In this document: positions 7,664-14,868 of the stretch, one piece after another
Numbering within the stretch: the stretch's first letter is position 1
Layout of the letters: each line of letters starts with the position of its first letter
Source: Syntrophaceae bacterium UBA4059
GTDB taxonomy: Bacteria; Desulfobacterota; Syntrophia; Syntrophales; Smithellaceae
NCBI GenBank assembly: GCA_002382045.1
Contig: DFZJ01000057.1
Span: 1 to 16,514 of the forward strand
Direction: 5' to 3'
Length of the DNA: 16,514 nucleotides
Translations under genes and position numbers: made by a program
The notes under the pieces: generated by a model
Told to the model about the DNA's origin: nothing
Seen by the model: only the letters and a program-made list of their open reading frames with translations
Databases searched by the model: none

Positions 7664-8869
7664 ATGTTTCACGGTTATAAAATAAACAAAGCTCTTTCCA
7701 TCATCGTGGTGTTTACGGCTGTTTTACTGATTGTCGCCTGCTCACCTGCGGCACGGTTGCCGGTAAGTCAACTGGATACTCCTGAACATCATGTTTCCAC
7801 GGGGATGAAGCTGCTTGATCAGGAAAAGTATCTGGATGCTGAGAGAGAATTCAAACTGGCTCTGGAGCTGAACAATAAGTATTCCAAAGCTTATGCCGGA
7901 ATGGGACTGGCGAAGGCCTATCAAAGGGATTTTCTCGCTGCCTTTGAGCAAATGGACAAGGCTTGGGATCTGGCCAAGACAAATGACGAGCAACTGGCCG
8001 TTCATATCGGTTATATCCGTGTGAATACTCTGAGTAAAGAAGCCTGTATGAAGATCGATGTGGATTGCGAGCAGGACAAGAGCTGGCTAAAGAAATGTCG
8101 GGGCGAGTTCGAGTCGGCTACCCAACTGGATCCGTCGTCCTCTGCCGCCCATTATTTCATGGGAATAGCCTACAAGACGGCGCTGGAATACGGCAAGGCC
8201 GGTGATATGTTTGCCGGCGTTCTTGAAATAAAGGGTGAATACATCAGCCAGGCCAATGCCCAGTGGAATCTGGTCCAGAAAATTCAGCGGGCGATGCCCG
8301 GCACCGTGACGGGCAAAAAGATTGCCCTGCTGGAGAAGATCTCCCGCGCGGATGTCGCGGCCCTGTTTATGGAAGAATTAAAAATTGATGTTCTTTACAA
8401 AAAGAGGACACCGAAGACGTTTGATACATCTTTTAAGGATCCCGAAAAGGCCGCCCAGAGCGCAACACCGGTCAAATTGACGGCTAAGGATATTGCAAAC
8501 CATCCTTTGAAGGCGGATATTGAGGCAATATTGGAAATCGGGGTTCGCGGCCTGGAAATTGATCCACAGGGTAATTTTCAGCCGGCCGAGGTTCTGAGCC
8601 GTGCCGAATATGCTCTGATGGTGGAAGATATTTTAATTAAAGTTACAGGCGACAACGCGTTGGCCACCAAGTTTATCGGCACAACGTCGCCGTTTCCCGA
8701 TCTGCGGCCGGACTTGCCTTACTTCAATGCCGTCATGGTTGTGACATCGAGCGGCATCATGGGCGCCGATGATATGATGACCAGAGAATTCGCGCCGCTG
8801 AAGCCCGTACCCGGAGCAGACGCTCTTTTGATTATCCGCAAAATCAAGGAAGAATTAAAATTTAATTAA
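7664..8869 (+). CDS. Lipoprotein with TPR repeats and C-terminal SLH-like repeats
   Basis: The 401-residue product begins with a hydrophobic signal (about 9-25) ending in the lipobox IVAC, so C26 would be lipidated and cleaved by LspA. Two adjacent TPR-like helix pairs follow (about 45-112; GMKLLDQEKYLDAEREFKLALEL is typical), with a third near 145-190. The C-terminal half shows degenerate S-layer-homology features: ISRADVAALF (236-245), GNFQPAEVLSRAEYALMVEDIL (about 313-334), and FPDLRPDLPYFNAV with SSGIMG near 344-368. SLH modules usually bind cell-wall polymers or peptidoglycan, so a protein anchored by lipid at one end and by SLH at the other could tether envelope layers; this is inference. 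The gene stands alone, with a possible promoter upstream and a strong hairpin downstream. The exact function is unknown. Confidence 0.85.
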   Translation: MFHGYKINKALSIIVVFTAVLLIVACSPAARLPVSQLDTPEHHVSTGMKLLDQEKYLDAEREFKLALELNNKYSKAYAGMGLAKAYQRDFLAAFEQMDKAWDLAKTNDEQLAVHIGYIRVNTLSKEACMKIDVDCEQDKSWLKKCRGEFESATQLDPSSSAAHYFMGIAYKTALEYGKAGDMFAGVLEIKGEYISQANAQWNLVQKIQRAMPGTVTGKKIALLEKISRADVAALFMEELKIDVLYKKRTPKTFDTSFKDPEKAAQSATPVKLTAKDIANHPLKADIEAILEIGVRGLEIDPQGNFQPAEVLSRAEYALMVEDILIKVTGDNALATKFIGTTSPFPDLRPDLPYFNAVMVVTSSGIMGADDMMTREFAPLKPVPGADALLIIRKIKEELKFN

Positions 8870-8887
8870 CGGCGGCTTTTCAGAATT

Positions 8888-8926
8888 ATTTAAGAGGCGG
8901 GACAGGAGGTGTCCCGCCTCTTAAAT
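8888..8926 (+). terminator. 16-bp perfect hairpin after the TPR/SLH-like lipoprotein gene
   Basis: The arm ATTTAAGAGGCGGGAC (8888-8903) is perfectly complementary to 8911-8926, with a seven-base loop (8904-8910). Only TTT follows, so it is strong in stem but weak in U-tract. It lies 18 bases after the stop at 8869. The loop reads AGGAGGT, a full Shine-Dalgarno consensus with no start codon at proper spacing. Confidence 0.75.
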
Positions 8927-8961
8927 TTTAAACATGGACAAGTGATAAAAAAATGCAGTCA

Positions 8962-8981
8962 AAAAGGGCGCAAGCCCTTTT
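8962..8981 (+). promoter_or_regulatory. Stem-loop in the valS leader
   Basis: AAAAGGGC (8962-8969) pairs perfectly with GCCCTTTT (8974-8981) around GCAA, a stable GNRA tetraloop. It ends 30 bases before the valS start. It could stabilise the leader, act as a weak terminator, or attenuate valS. I see no valine-rich leader peptide and no T-box. Confidence 0.5.
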
Positions 8982-9011
8982 ATGTATTTATAGATGGGAG
9001 AGTAATATTTC

Positions 9012-11669
9012 ATGGCAATCAAAGAGTTGGGTAAAGCGTTTGAACCGGCTGAAGCCGAAAAAAGATTATATGATTACTGGATAAAAAATAAATATTTTCA
9101 CGCTTCCGATAAAAGCGAAGCGCCCGCTTTTTCCATCGTCATTCCGCCGCCGAATGTGACCGGGATGCTGCATATGGGGCATGCACTCAATAACACGCTG
9201 CAGGATGTCATCATCCGTTTCAAAAGGATGCAGGGTTACAACACGCTGTGGATGCCGGGTATGGATCATGCGGGCATTGCCACGCAAAATGTGGTGGAGC
9301 AGCAGTTAAAGAAAGAGGGATTATCCCGTCATGATCTGGGGCGCGAGAAATTTATTGCCCGCGTCTGGGAATGGAAAGAAAAATACGGCGGCGTGATTAT
9401 CAATCAATTGAAACGCCTGGGCTGTTCCTGCGATTGGGACCGCGAACGCTTCACCATGGACGAAGGCCTTTCTCAGGCGGTCCGGGAAGTATTTGTGCGG
9501 CTTTATAATGAAGACATGATTTATCAGGGAGACTACATTGTCAACTGGTGTCCGCGCTGTCACACCGCCATTTCCGACCTGGAAGTGGAGTTCAAACAGG
9601 ACCAGAGCTTCCTGTGGAATATCCGCTATCCTTACGCCGACGGCAGTGGAGACATTGTCGTAGCCACGACGAGGCCGGAGACGATGCTGGGGGATACAGC
9701 CGTGGCCGTGCATCCGGACGATCCGCGATATAAAGATAAAATCGGCAAATTTGTCATCTTGCCGCTCATGAACAAACAAATACCCGTCATTGCCGACGAC
9801 TATGTGACGATGGATTTCGGCTCCGGCGCGGTCAAGATTACCCCCGGCTCCGATCCCAATGATTTTGCCATGGCCCAGCGCCATAACCTGGAGATCATTT
9901 CCGTCATGGACGGACACGGCATCATCAATGAACATGGTGGGAAGTACAAGGGACAGGATCGCTATGAAGCGCGCCGGAATGTGATTTCCGATCTGGAAAA
10001 AGAAGGTTTTATGGTCGGCGCCGAACCTTACGCGCACAACGTCGGCCAGTGCTACCGGTGTAAAACGGATATTGAGCCCATGGTGTCCAAACAATGGTTT
10101 GTCAAAATCAAGCCGCTGGCCAAACAGGCGATGGCCGCCGTGACGAAGAAAAAGACAAAGATCGTTCCCGCATCCTGGGAAGCCACGTATTTTGACTGGA
10201 TGAATAATATTCGGGACTGGTGCATTTCCCGTCAGTTGTGGTGGGGACACCGCATTCCCGTTTGGTATTGCGGCAATTGCGGCAAAGTGATTGTTTCCAC
10301 GGTCGATCCCGATTCGTGCCCTGTCTGTGAAAGCACGGAGTTGAGGCAGGATGAAGATGTACTGGATACCTGGTTCAGTTCTTCGCTCTGGCCTTTTTCC
10401 ACGCTAGGCTGGCCCAAGAGGACCCCGGCGCTCAAAACGTTTTATCCCACTTCGCTGCTGATTACCGGATTCGATATTCTCTTTTTCTGGGTGGCCCGCA
10501 TGATGATGATGGGGATTTACGTCATGAAGGACGTTCCCTTTAAAGATGTTTATCTCCATGCGCTGGTGCGCGACGAAAAAGGCGAGAAGATGAGCAAGTC
10601 CAAGGGCAACAGCATTGATCCGCTGGTCATGATCGATCAGTACGGCACGGACGCGTTCCGCTTTACGCTGGCCGCTTACACCGCGCAGGGGCGCGACGTG
10701 CGCATGTCGCCGGAGCGCATTGAAGGCTATAAGTTTTTTGTCAATAAAATCTGGAATGCGGCCAAACTGACCATGAACAACCTGACGGATTTCGATGAAT
10801 CCGCGCCGGTAACCGCACCCGATTCGTTGCCCGAGAAATGGATCAAGGCGAAATTAAACGAAGCGATTGCAGCCGTAACACGCAGCCTCGACGAATACCG
10901 TTTCAACGATGCCGCGGCCACCATTTATAATTTTATCTGGCATGAGTACTGCGACTGGTATCTGGAAATCAGCAAACCCGCCCTCTATGGCAAGATCAGC
11001 CCCGAGCAAAAACAGGTGACCCAGCGCACGATGAAAGAGGTATGCGGCGTCATGCTGCAACTGCTGCACCCCTTCATGCCGTTTGTGACGGAAGAGCTCT
11101 GGCAGGCGCTGCAGGGGAACGATCAAAACTCCATCATGGTCAGCCAATTTCCTGTGGTGAATGAGACTCAGGAAGATCAAGCGGCTGAAAAAGAAATGGA
11201 AATGCTGATGGCGGTGATTACTTCGGTCCGCAACATCCGAGGCGAAATGCGGATTCCGCCTTCGCTGAAATTGAAGGTTTTGATTTCCGTCACGGAGGAG
11301 CAAAGTAAAAAAACAATTGAAACAGGCAAGGGGTACATTTTGAATTTATCCAATCTGGAATCCCTGATGGTGGAAGTGAATCTGGTAGAGCCTAAAGGGG
11401 TGGCCACCGGCGTGGTTGGCGCGACAAAAATATTCGTTCCACTGTCCGGTATCGTGGATATTGCCGGGGAAAAATCACGTCTGGATAAGGAATTGGCAAA
11501 GGTGTCCAAAGATCTGGAGCAGAGTTCCCGGAAGCTTGCCAATAGTGATTTCCGCGACAAAGCCGCCCCGGAAATTATTCAGAAAGAAGAAGACAAATTA
11601 AAAAGCTTTCAGGAGAAATTCGCCGCGCTGGAAGGTGCGCTCAAGAAACTGAAAGAGATTGACGGATGA
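9012..11669 (+). CDS. valS: Valyl-tRNA synthetase
   Basis: This cytoplasmic class I enzyme charges tRNA-Val and edits threonine. The 885-residue length is typical. PPPNVTGMLHMGHALN carries the HIGH motif as HMGH (54-57). The editing domain has TTRPETMLGDTAVAVHP, and KMSKS is at 526-530. Cysteine pairs (CPRC, CYRC, CGNC, CPVC) suggest zinc-knuckle insertions like those in IleRS relatives. The C-terminus is the expected coiled-coil arm that contacts tRNA (about 820-885, rich in Lys, Glu and Leu). The start ATG has GGGAG about ten bases upstream. The stop overlaps the nadC start, so valS appears to head a long cofactor operon. Confidence 0.98.
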   Translation: MAIKELGKAFEPAEAEKRLYDYWIKNKYFHASDKSEAPAFSIVIPPPNVTGMLHMGHALNNTLQDVIIRFKRMQGYNTLWMPGMDHAGIATQNVVEQQLKKEGLSRHDLGREKFIARVWEWKEKYGGVIINQLKRLGCSCDWDRERFTMDEGLSQAVREVFVRLYNEDMIYQGDYIVNWCPRCHTAISDLEVEFKQDQSFLWNIRYPYADGSGDIVVATTRPETMLGDTAVAVHPDDPRYKDKIGKFVILPLMNKQIPVIADDYVTMDFGSGAVKITPGSDPNDFAMAQRHNLEIISVMDGHGIINEHGGKYKGQDRYEARRNVISDLEKEGFMVGAEPYAHNVGQCYRCKTDIEPMVSKQWFVKIKPLAKQAMAAVTKKKTKIVPASWEATYFDWMNNIRDWCISRQLWWGHRIPVWYCGNCGKVIVSTVDPDSCPVCESTELRQDEDVLDTWFSSSLWPFSTLGWPKRTPALKTFYPTSLLITGFDILFFWVARMMMMGIYVMKDVPFKDVYLHALVRDEKGEKMSKSKGNSIDPLVMIDQYGTDAFRFTLAAYTAQGRDVRMSPERIEGYKFFVNKIWNAAKLTMNNLTDFDESAPVTAPDSLPEKWIKAKLNEAIAAVTRSLDEYRFNDAAATIYNFIWHEYCDWYLEISKPALYGKISPEQKQVTQRTMKEVCGVMLQLLHPFMPFVTEELWQALQGNDQNSIMVSQFPVVNETQEDQAAEKEMEMLMAVITSVRNIRGEMRIPPSLKLKVLISVTEEQSKKTIETGKGYILNLSNLESLMVEVNLVEPKGVATGVVGATKIFVPLSGIVDIAGEKSRLDKELAKVSKDLEQSSRKLANSDFRDKAAPEIIQKEEDKLKSFQEKFAALEGALKKLKEIDG

Positions 11670-12511
11670 TGGTTTCTCTTCAAATTCAAAACATCATAAA
11701 AGCCGCGCTGGCCGAGGATATCGGCGCCGGTGACATCACGACGCAGGCCACCGTCAGCCCGGAGTCGAAGGGCAGGGCGCAGGCCATTGCCAAAGACGAT
11801 TTTGTCGTCGCCGGACTTGATATTTTTAAGGAAACATTTAAATGCCTGGATAAAAATATCAAAGTTACAAAATTGATAAAGGACGGAAGCCCGGCCAGGA
11901 AAGGCGATGTCATCGCCGAAGTCGCAGGCAGTCTGTCTAATATTCTGCAGGCGGAGCGTGTCGCGTTGAATCTGTTGCAGCGCATGTGCGGCATTGCCAC
12001 GCAGACGGCCAAATACATGGACGCCGTTCGGGATACAAAAGTAAAAATTCTTGATACCCGCAAGACCATGCCGGGCCTGCGTATTCTGGATAAAATGGCC
12101 GTACGCTTAGGCGGCGGGACCAATCACCGCATCGGACTCTATGACGGCGTTCTCATCAAGGATAACCACATAGAAGCCGCGGGCGGCATCACCAAAGCCG
12201 TTGTCGCACAAAGAAAGCATCTGAAGCGCAAACTGAAAATCGAAGTGGAAACGAAAAATCTGGAGGAAGTCAAAGAAGCCCTCGCCTGCGACGTCGACAT
12301 TATCCTGCTGGATAACATGACAAACAACGCCATGAAGAAAGCCGTCGAGTTCATCGCCGGCAGAGCCCTGACCGAAGCCTCGGGCAATGTCAATATCAAG
12401 CGCGTCCGCGAAATCGCCGCGACCGGCGTCGATTTGATCTCTATCGGCGAGCTCACCCATTCCGTCCGCGCTGCGGATATATCCCTGAAGGTAAGAGGCG
12501 ATAGGTTATAG
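11666..12511 (+). CDS. nadC: Nicotinate-nucleotide pyrophosphorylase (quinolinate phosphoribosyltransferase)
   Basis: NadC converts quinolinate and PRPP to nicotinate mononucleotide, CO2 and pyrophosphate in de novo NAD synthesis. The 281-residue protein has AEDIGAGDITT (16-26), ERVALNLLQRMCGIAT (97-112), DTRKTMPGLR (130-139), GGGTNHRIGLYDGVLIKDNHI (149-169), EVETKNLEE (193-201) and a C-terminal ISIGELTHS, all typical. The start ATG (11666, or the next ATG at 11669) overlaps the valS stop, indicating translational coupling. The last five residues and the TAG stop are written by the first units of a heptanucleotide repeat, so the C-terminus here is repeat-derived. nadA and nadB are not in the window. 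Confidence 0.97.
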   Translation: MMVSLQIQNIIKAALAEDIGAGDITTQATVSPESKGRAQAIAKDDFVVAGLDIFKETFKCLDKNIKVTKLIKDGSPARKGDVIAEVAGSLSNILQAERVALNLLQRMCGIATQTAKYMDAVRDTKVKILDTRKTMPGLRILDKMAVRLGGGTNHRIGLYDGVLIKDNHIEAAGGITKAVVAQRKHLKRKLKIEVETKNLEEVKEALACDVDIILLDNMTNNAMKKAVEFIAGRALTEASGNVNIKRVREIAATGVDLISIGELTHSVRAADISLKVRGDRL

Positions 12512-12534
12512 GCGATAGGCGATAGGCGATAGGC
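12496..12534. repeat. Heptanucleotide tandem array, unit AGGCGAT
   Basis: Five units and four extra bases can be read: AGGCGAT, AGGTTAT, three more AGGCGAT, then AGGC. The array starts inside nadC and supplies its last codons and stop. AGGCGAT repeated contains TAG, and because seven is not a multiple of three, several units put a stop in every plus-strand frame. Confidence 0.95.
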
Positions 12535-12577
12535 TGAAGCAGGGAAGGGTTTACAACCGTTCCGATCATGGCCGCCC

Positions 12578-12621
12578 CTTAACTTAAATCTTAAAATTTA
12601 ACACTTTAAACTTAAAACTTT
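12578..12621. repeat. Degenerate period-7 AT-rich array abutting the birA start
   Basis: Read in sevens the stretch is CTTAACT, TAAATCT, TAAAATT, TAACACT, TTAAACT, TAAAACT, then TT. Five of the six full units end in CT. The units are close variants of TAAAACT, consistent with a decayed tandem heptamer. It occupies the place where the birA ribosome binding site should be. Its low complexity makes it less certain than the other two arrays. Confidence 0.55.
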
Positions 12622-13413
12622 ATGGCCTTCAATCAAGCATCCCTGAAACAACGCTTTGCCGGAAAGTTTATCGGCCACCAGCTTCATTATTACGAAGAAA
12701 TCGGTTCGACCAATGATGAGGCGTTTCGTCTTGGCGTTCAGGGCGCGCCGGAAGGGGCGGCGCTGATTGCGGAGCGCCAGAACGCGGGCAAAGGACGCAT
12801 GCAGCGGGTATGGCATTCACCGGCAGGCGCTAATATTTACACGTCCGTTATTTTACGTCCTCATTTTGAAATGGCGTGCGCGCCGCAAATTTCTATCGCA
12901 GCCGGCGTCGCCGTGGCCGAAACCCTTAACCCATATTGTCCGGACAAAGTAATGCTCAAGTGGCCCAATGATGTCCTGATTGAAGGTAAAAAGGTCTGCG
13001 GAATCCTGTCTCAGATGAAAATGTCGGGCAACGCCATTGATTTTGTTGTGGTGGGAATCGGTATCAACGTCAATCTGAACCGTGAACAATTTCCACAGGA
13101 TATTCAATCTATTGCCACCTCTCTGGCCATAGGGTCAGGGCGGAAAATTTCGCGGGAGGAATTGATAGTTAGCCTGTATGAAAATTTGGCAAAATGGTAT
13201 AAACAACTCCTGCAAAGCGGGTTTGACCCGATCAAAGAAAAGTGGCTTGCCCTGTCGCCGATGATCGGTAAACCTGTTGCGGTGATGTTTCATGGAGAAG
13301 CGGCCGGCGGCAAGGCCATTGGACTTGGAGAAGACGGTTCATTAATTCTTCTGACGGATAAAAATAAAACGATTCATGTCTCGGCGGGAGACGCGACAAT
13401 TCTAAAGAGGTGA
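12622..13413 (+). CDS. birA: Biotin--[acetyl-CoA-carboxylase] ligase, without DNA-binding domain
   Basis: The enzyme activates biotin as biotinyl-AMP and transfers it to the lysine of biotin carrier domains in carboxylases and decarboxylases. The 263 residues begin directly with the catalytic domain: GSTND (28-32), AGKGRMQRVWHSP (55-67), KWPNDVLIEGKKVCGIL (113-129, with K113 expected in catalysis), GIGINVN (145-151), and a C-terminal SH3-like domain (about 213-263). The N-terminal winged helix of E. coli BirA is absent, so this is a group I ligase and should not repress the bio genes. An in-frame TAA at 12613-12615 rules out a longer start. ATG 12622 has no recognisable Shine-Dalgarno sequence, unusual in this window. 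It ends just before coaX, a frequent birA-coaX pairing. Confidence 0.96.
   Translation: MAFNQASLKQRFAGKFIGHQLHYYEEIGSTNDEAFRLGVQGAPEGAALIAERQNAGKGRMQRVWHSPAGANIYTSVILRPHFEMACAPQISIAAGVAVAETLNPYCPDKVMLKWPNDVLIEGKKVCGILSQMKMSGNAIDFVVVGIGINVNLNREQFPQDIQSIATSLAIGSGRKISREELIVSLYENLAKWYKQLLQSGFDPIKEKWLALSPMIGKPVAVMFHGEAAGGKAIGLGEDGSLILLTDKNKTIHVSAGDATILKR
13407..13413 (+). promoter_or_regulatory. Ribosome binding site of coaX overlapping the birA stop
   Basis: GAGGTGA includes the birA TGA (13411-13413) and lies five bases before ATG 13419. This supports ATG 13419 as the coaX start rather than the overlapping GTG at 13410 and suggests translational coupling to birA. Confidence 0.75.
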
Positions 13414-13418
13414 GTCAT

Positions 13419-14201
13419 ATGCTGTTAGTCATTGATGTCGGTAACACCAATACGGTTTTAGGTCTCTATGCTGGCGAGCATTTAGTCCTTGACTGGCGGA
13501 TCCGGACGGAGATTGATCACACTATTGATGAGTATGGTGTTCTGATTTCCAATCTTTATCATTCCAGCCGGATGAAAGAAAAAGAGATCAAAGCCGTTAC
13601 GGCGATTATTATTTCCTGTGTTGTGCCCCCCATGCTCAACATCCTGGAACCTCTCTGCATCAAATATTTCAGCATCAAACCGATGATCGTAGGCCCCGGC
13701 ATTAAAACGGGCATGCCTATTTTTTACGATAATCCCAAAGAAGTGGGTGCGGACCGGATTGTCAATGCGGTCGCCGCTTTTCACAAGTATCGTCAAGAAT
13801 CCATTATTGTGGATTTCGGCACGGCAACTACCTTTGATTATGTGTCGCCCAAAGGCGAATACATGGGCGGCTGCATCTCGCCGGGTATCGTGATTTCCAG
13901 TGAAGCGCTTTTTGAAAGGGCATCGAAATTGCCGCGTGTCGAATTCAGCAGGCCTAAGACCATCATCACCAAGGACACCGTAAGCGCCATTCAGGCTGGT
14001 ATCATGTTCGGTTATGCGGGACTGGTGGATGGTATTGTTGCGCGAATGAAAGCCGAGGTCAAAACAAACCCCATGGTGATTGCAACGGGAGGTCTGGCGC
14101 GGATTGTGGCACAGGAAGCAAAGAGCATTGATAAAATCGAAGAGATGCTGACCCTGGAAGGTTTGCGTCTCATTTATGATCTCAATAATAAACCATGTTA
14201 A
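13419..14201 (+). CDS. coaX: Type III pantothenate kinase
   Basis: CoaX phosphorylates pantothenate, the first committed step of CoA synthesis; the type III family belongs to the ASKHA fold, needs a monovalent cation and is generally not feedback-inhibited by CoA. The 260-residue protein starts MLLVIDVGNTNT, the phosphate-binding loop (6-12). GADRIVNAVAAF (110-121) contains the expected catalytic Asp (D112). IIVDFGTATTFD (129-140), the GGCISPGI stretch and IATGGLA (221-227) complete the family pattern. It starts five bases after birA and its last codons overlap coaE by seven bases, so birA, coaX and coaE are tightly packed. Confidence 0.97.
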   Translation: MLLVIDVGNTNTVLGLYAGEHLVLDWRIRTEIDHTIDEYGVLISNLYHSSRMKEKEIKAVTAIIISCVVPPMLNILEPLCIKYFSIKPMIVGPGIKTGMPIFYDNPKEVGADRIVNAVAAFHKYRQESIIVDFGTATTFDYVSPKGEYMGGCISPGIVISSEALFERASKLPRVEFSRPKTIITKDTVSAIQAGIMFGYAGLVDGIVARMKAEVKTNPMVIATGGLARIVAQEAKSIDKIEEMLTLEGLRLIYDLNNKPC

Positions 14202-14812
14202 ACGTTGGATTGACGGGCGGTATCGCCTGCGGGAAATCCACCGTGGCGCAAATGTTTGTGCGCCACGGCGGTCATCTGATTGATTTTGACCTGCTGGCTC
14301 ATGAAGTGCAGGAACCGGGGAAACCCGCGTGGCAGGATGTTGTTAACTATTTTGGCCCGGAGATTCTGCGGCCGGACCGGAGAATCGACCGCAACAAACT
14401 GGGGGCGGTGGTTTTCAACGATCAGGCTTTGCTCAAAAGGCTCAACACCATCGTTCATCCGCGCATTTTTGAAGAGTGGTGCAGGCTTCTGGAAGAAATT
14501 CAAACACAGACGCCGCACGCCATTGTTTTGTCGGACGTGCCCCTTTTATTCGAAGGCGGAATGCAGCATTTGTTTGAATTGACGATTTTAGTGATGATTG
14601 AGCCTGCACAGCAAATTGAGCGCCTCATGACGCGAAATGCCGTTTGTCGAGATGATGCTGAGCTTCGCTTGAATTCTCAGATGCCGATTGGTGAAAAAGC
14701 TGGCCTTGCTGATATTGTGATTGACAATTCCTGCAACGTTTTCGAAACGGAAAAGAAAGTGGCAGGCGTATGGCAGGATTTGCTGGAACGGGAAAAAAAT
14801 AAGAGAATCTGA
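14195..14812 (+). CDS. coaE: Dephospho-CoA kinase
   Basis: CoaE phosphorylates the 3' hydroxyl of dephospho-CoA, the last step of CoA synthesis. The 205 residues begin with the P-loop GLTGGIACGKST (5-16), followed by LIDFDLLAHEVQEPGKPAW, IVHPRIFEEW, DVPLLFEGG and the lid/adenine region ending QMPIGEKAGLADIVIDNS, all typical. It overlaps coaX by seven bases, so the first and last CoA steps are translationally linked. coaBC and coaD are not present here. Confidence 0.97.
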   Translation: MLNVGLTGGIACGKSTVAQMFVRHGGHLIDFDLLAHEVQEPGKPAWQDVVNYFGPEILRPDRRIDRNKLGAVVFNDQALLKRLNTIVHPRIFEEWCRLLEEIQTQTPHAIVLSDVPLLFEGGMQHLFELTILVMIEPAQQIERLMTRNAVCRDDAELRLNSQMPIGEKAGLADIVIDNSCNVFETEKKVAGVWQDLLEREKNKRI

Positions 14813-14868
14813 AGGGGTGAACTTTTGAGTTTAACCCGGCAGAACATTATCAAAACGGAGGTAAATAT

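Noticed and set aside
8934..8945. Leader peptide upstream of valS (ATG GAC AAG TGA)
   Set aside because: It is only three codons, without valine codons or a ribosome binding site, so it cannot act as a valine attenuator.
9321..10250. A 309-residue open frame on the minus strand inside valS
   Set aside because: It is antisense to a fully conserved part of valS and its His/Arg/Phe-rich translation is typical of a shadow frame. No ribosome binding site or family motif was seen.
14815..14837. Terminator between coaE and the carbonic anhydrase gene
   Set aside because: GGGT/ACCC and AACT/AGTT can pair around TTTG with an internal loop, but no T-run follows. Transcription most likely continues into the carbonic anhydrase gene.
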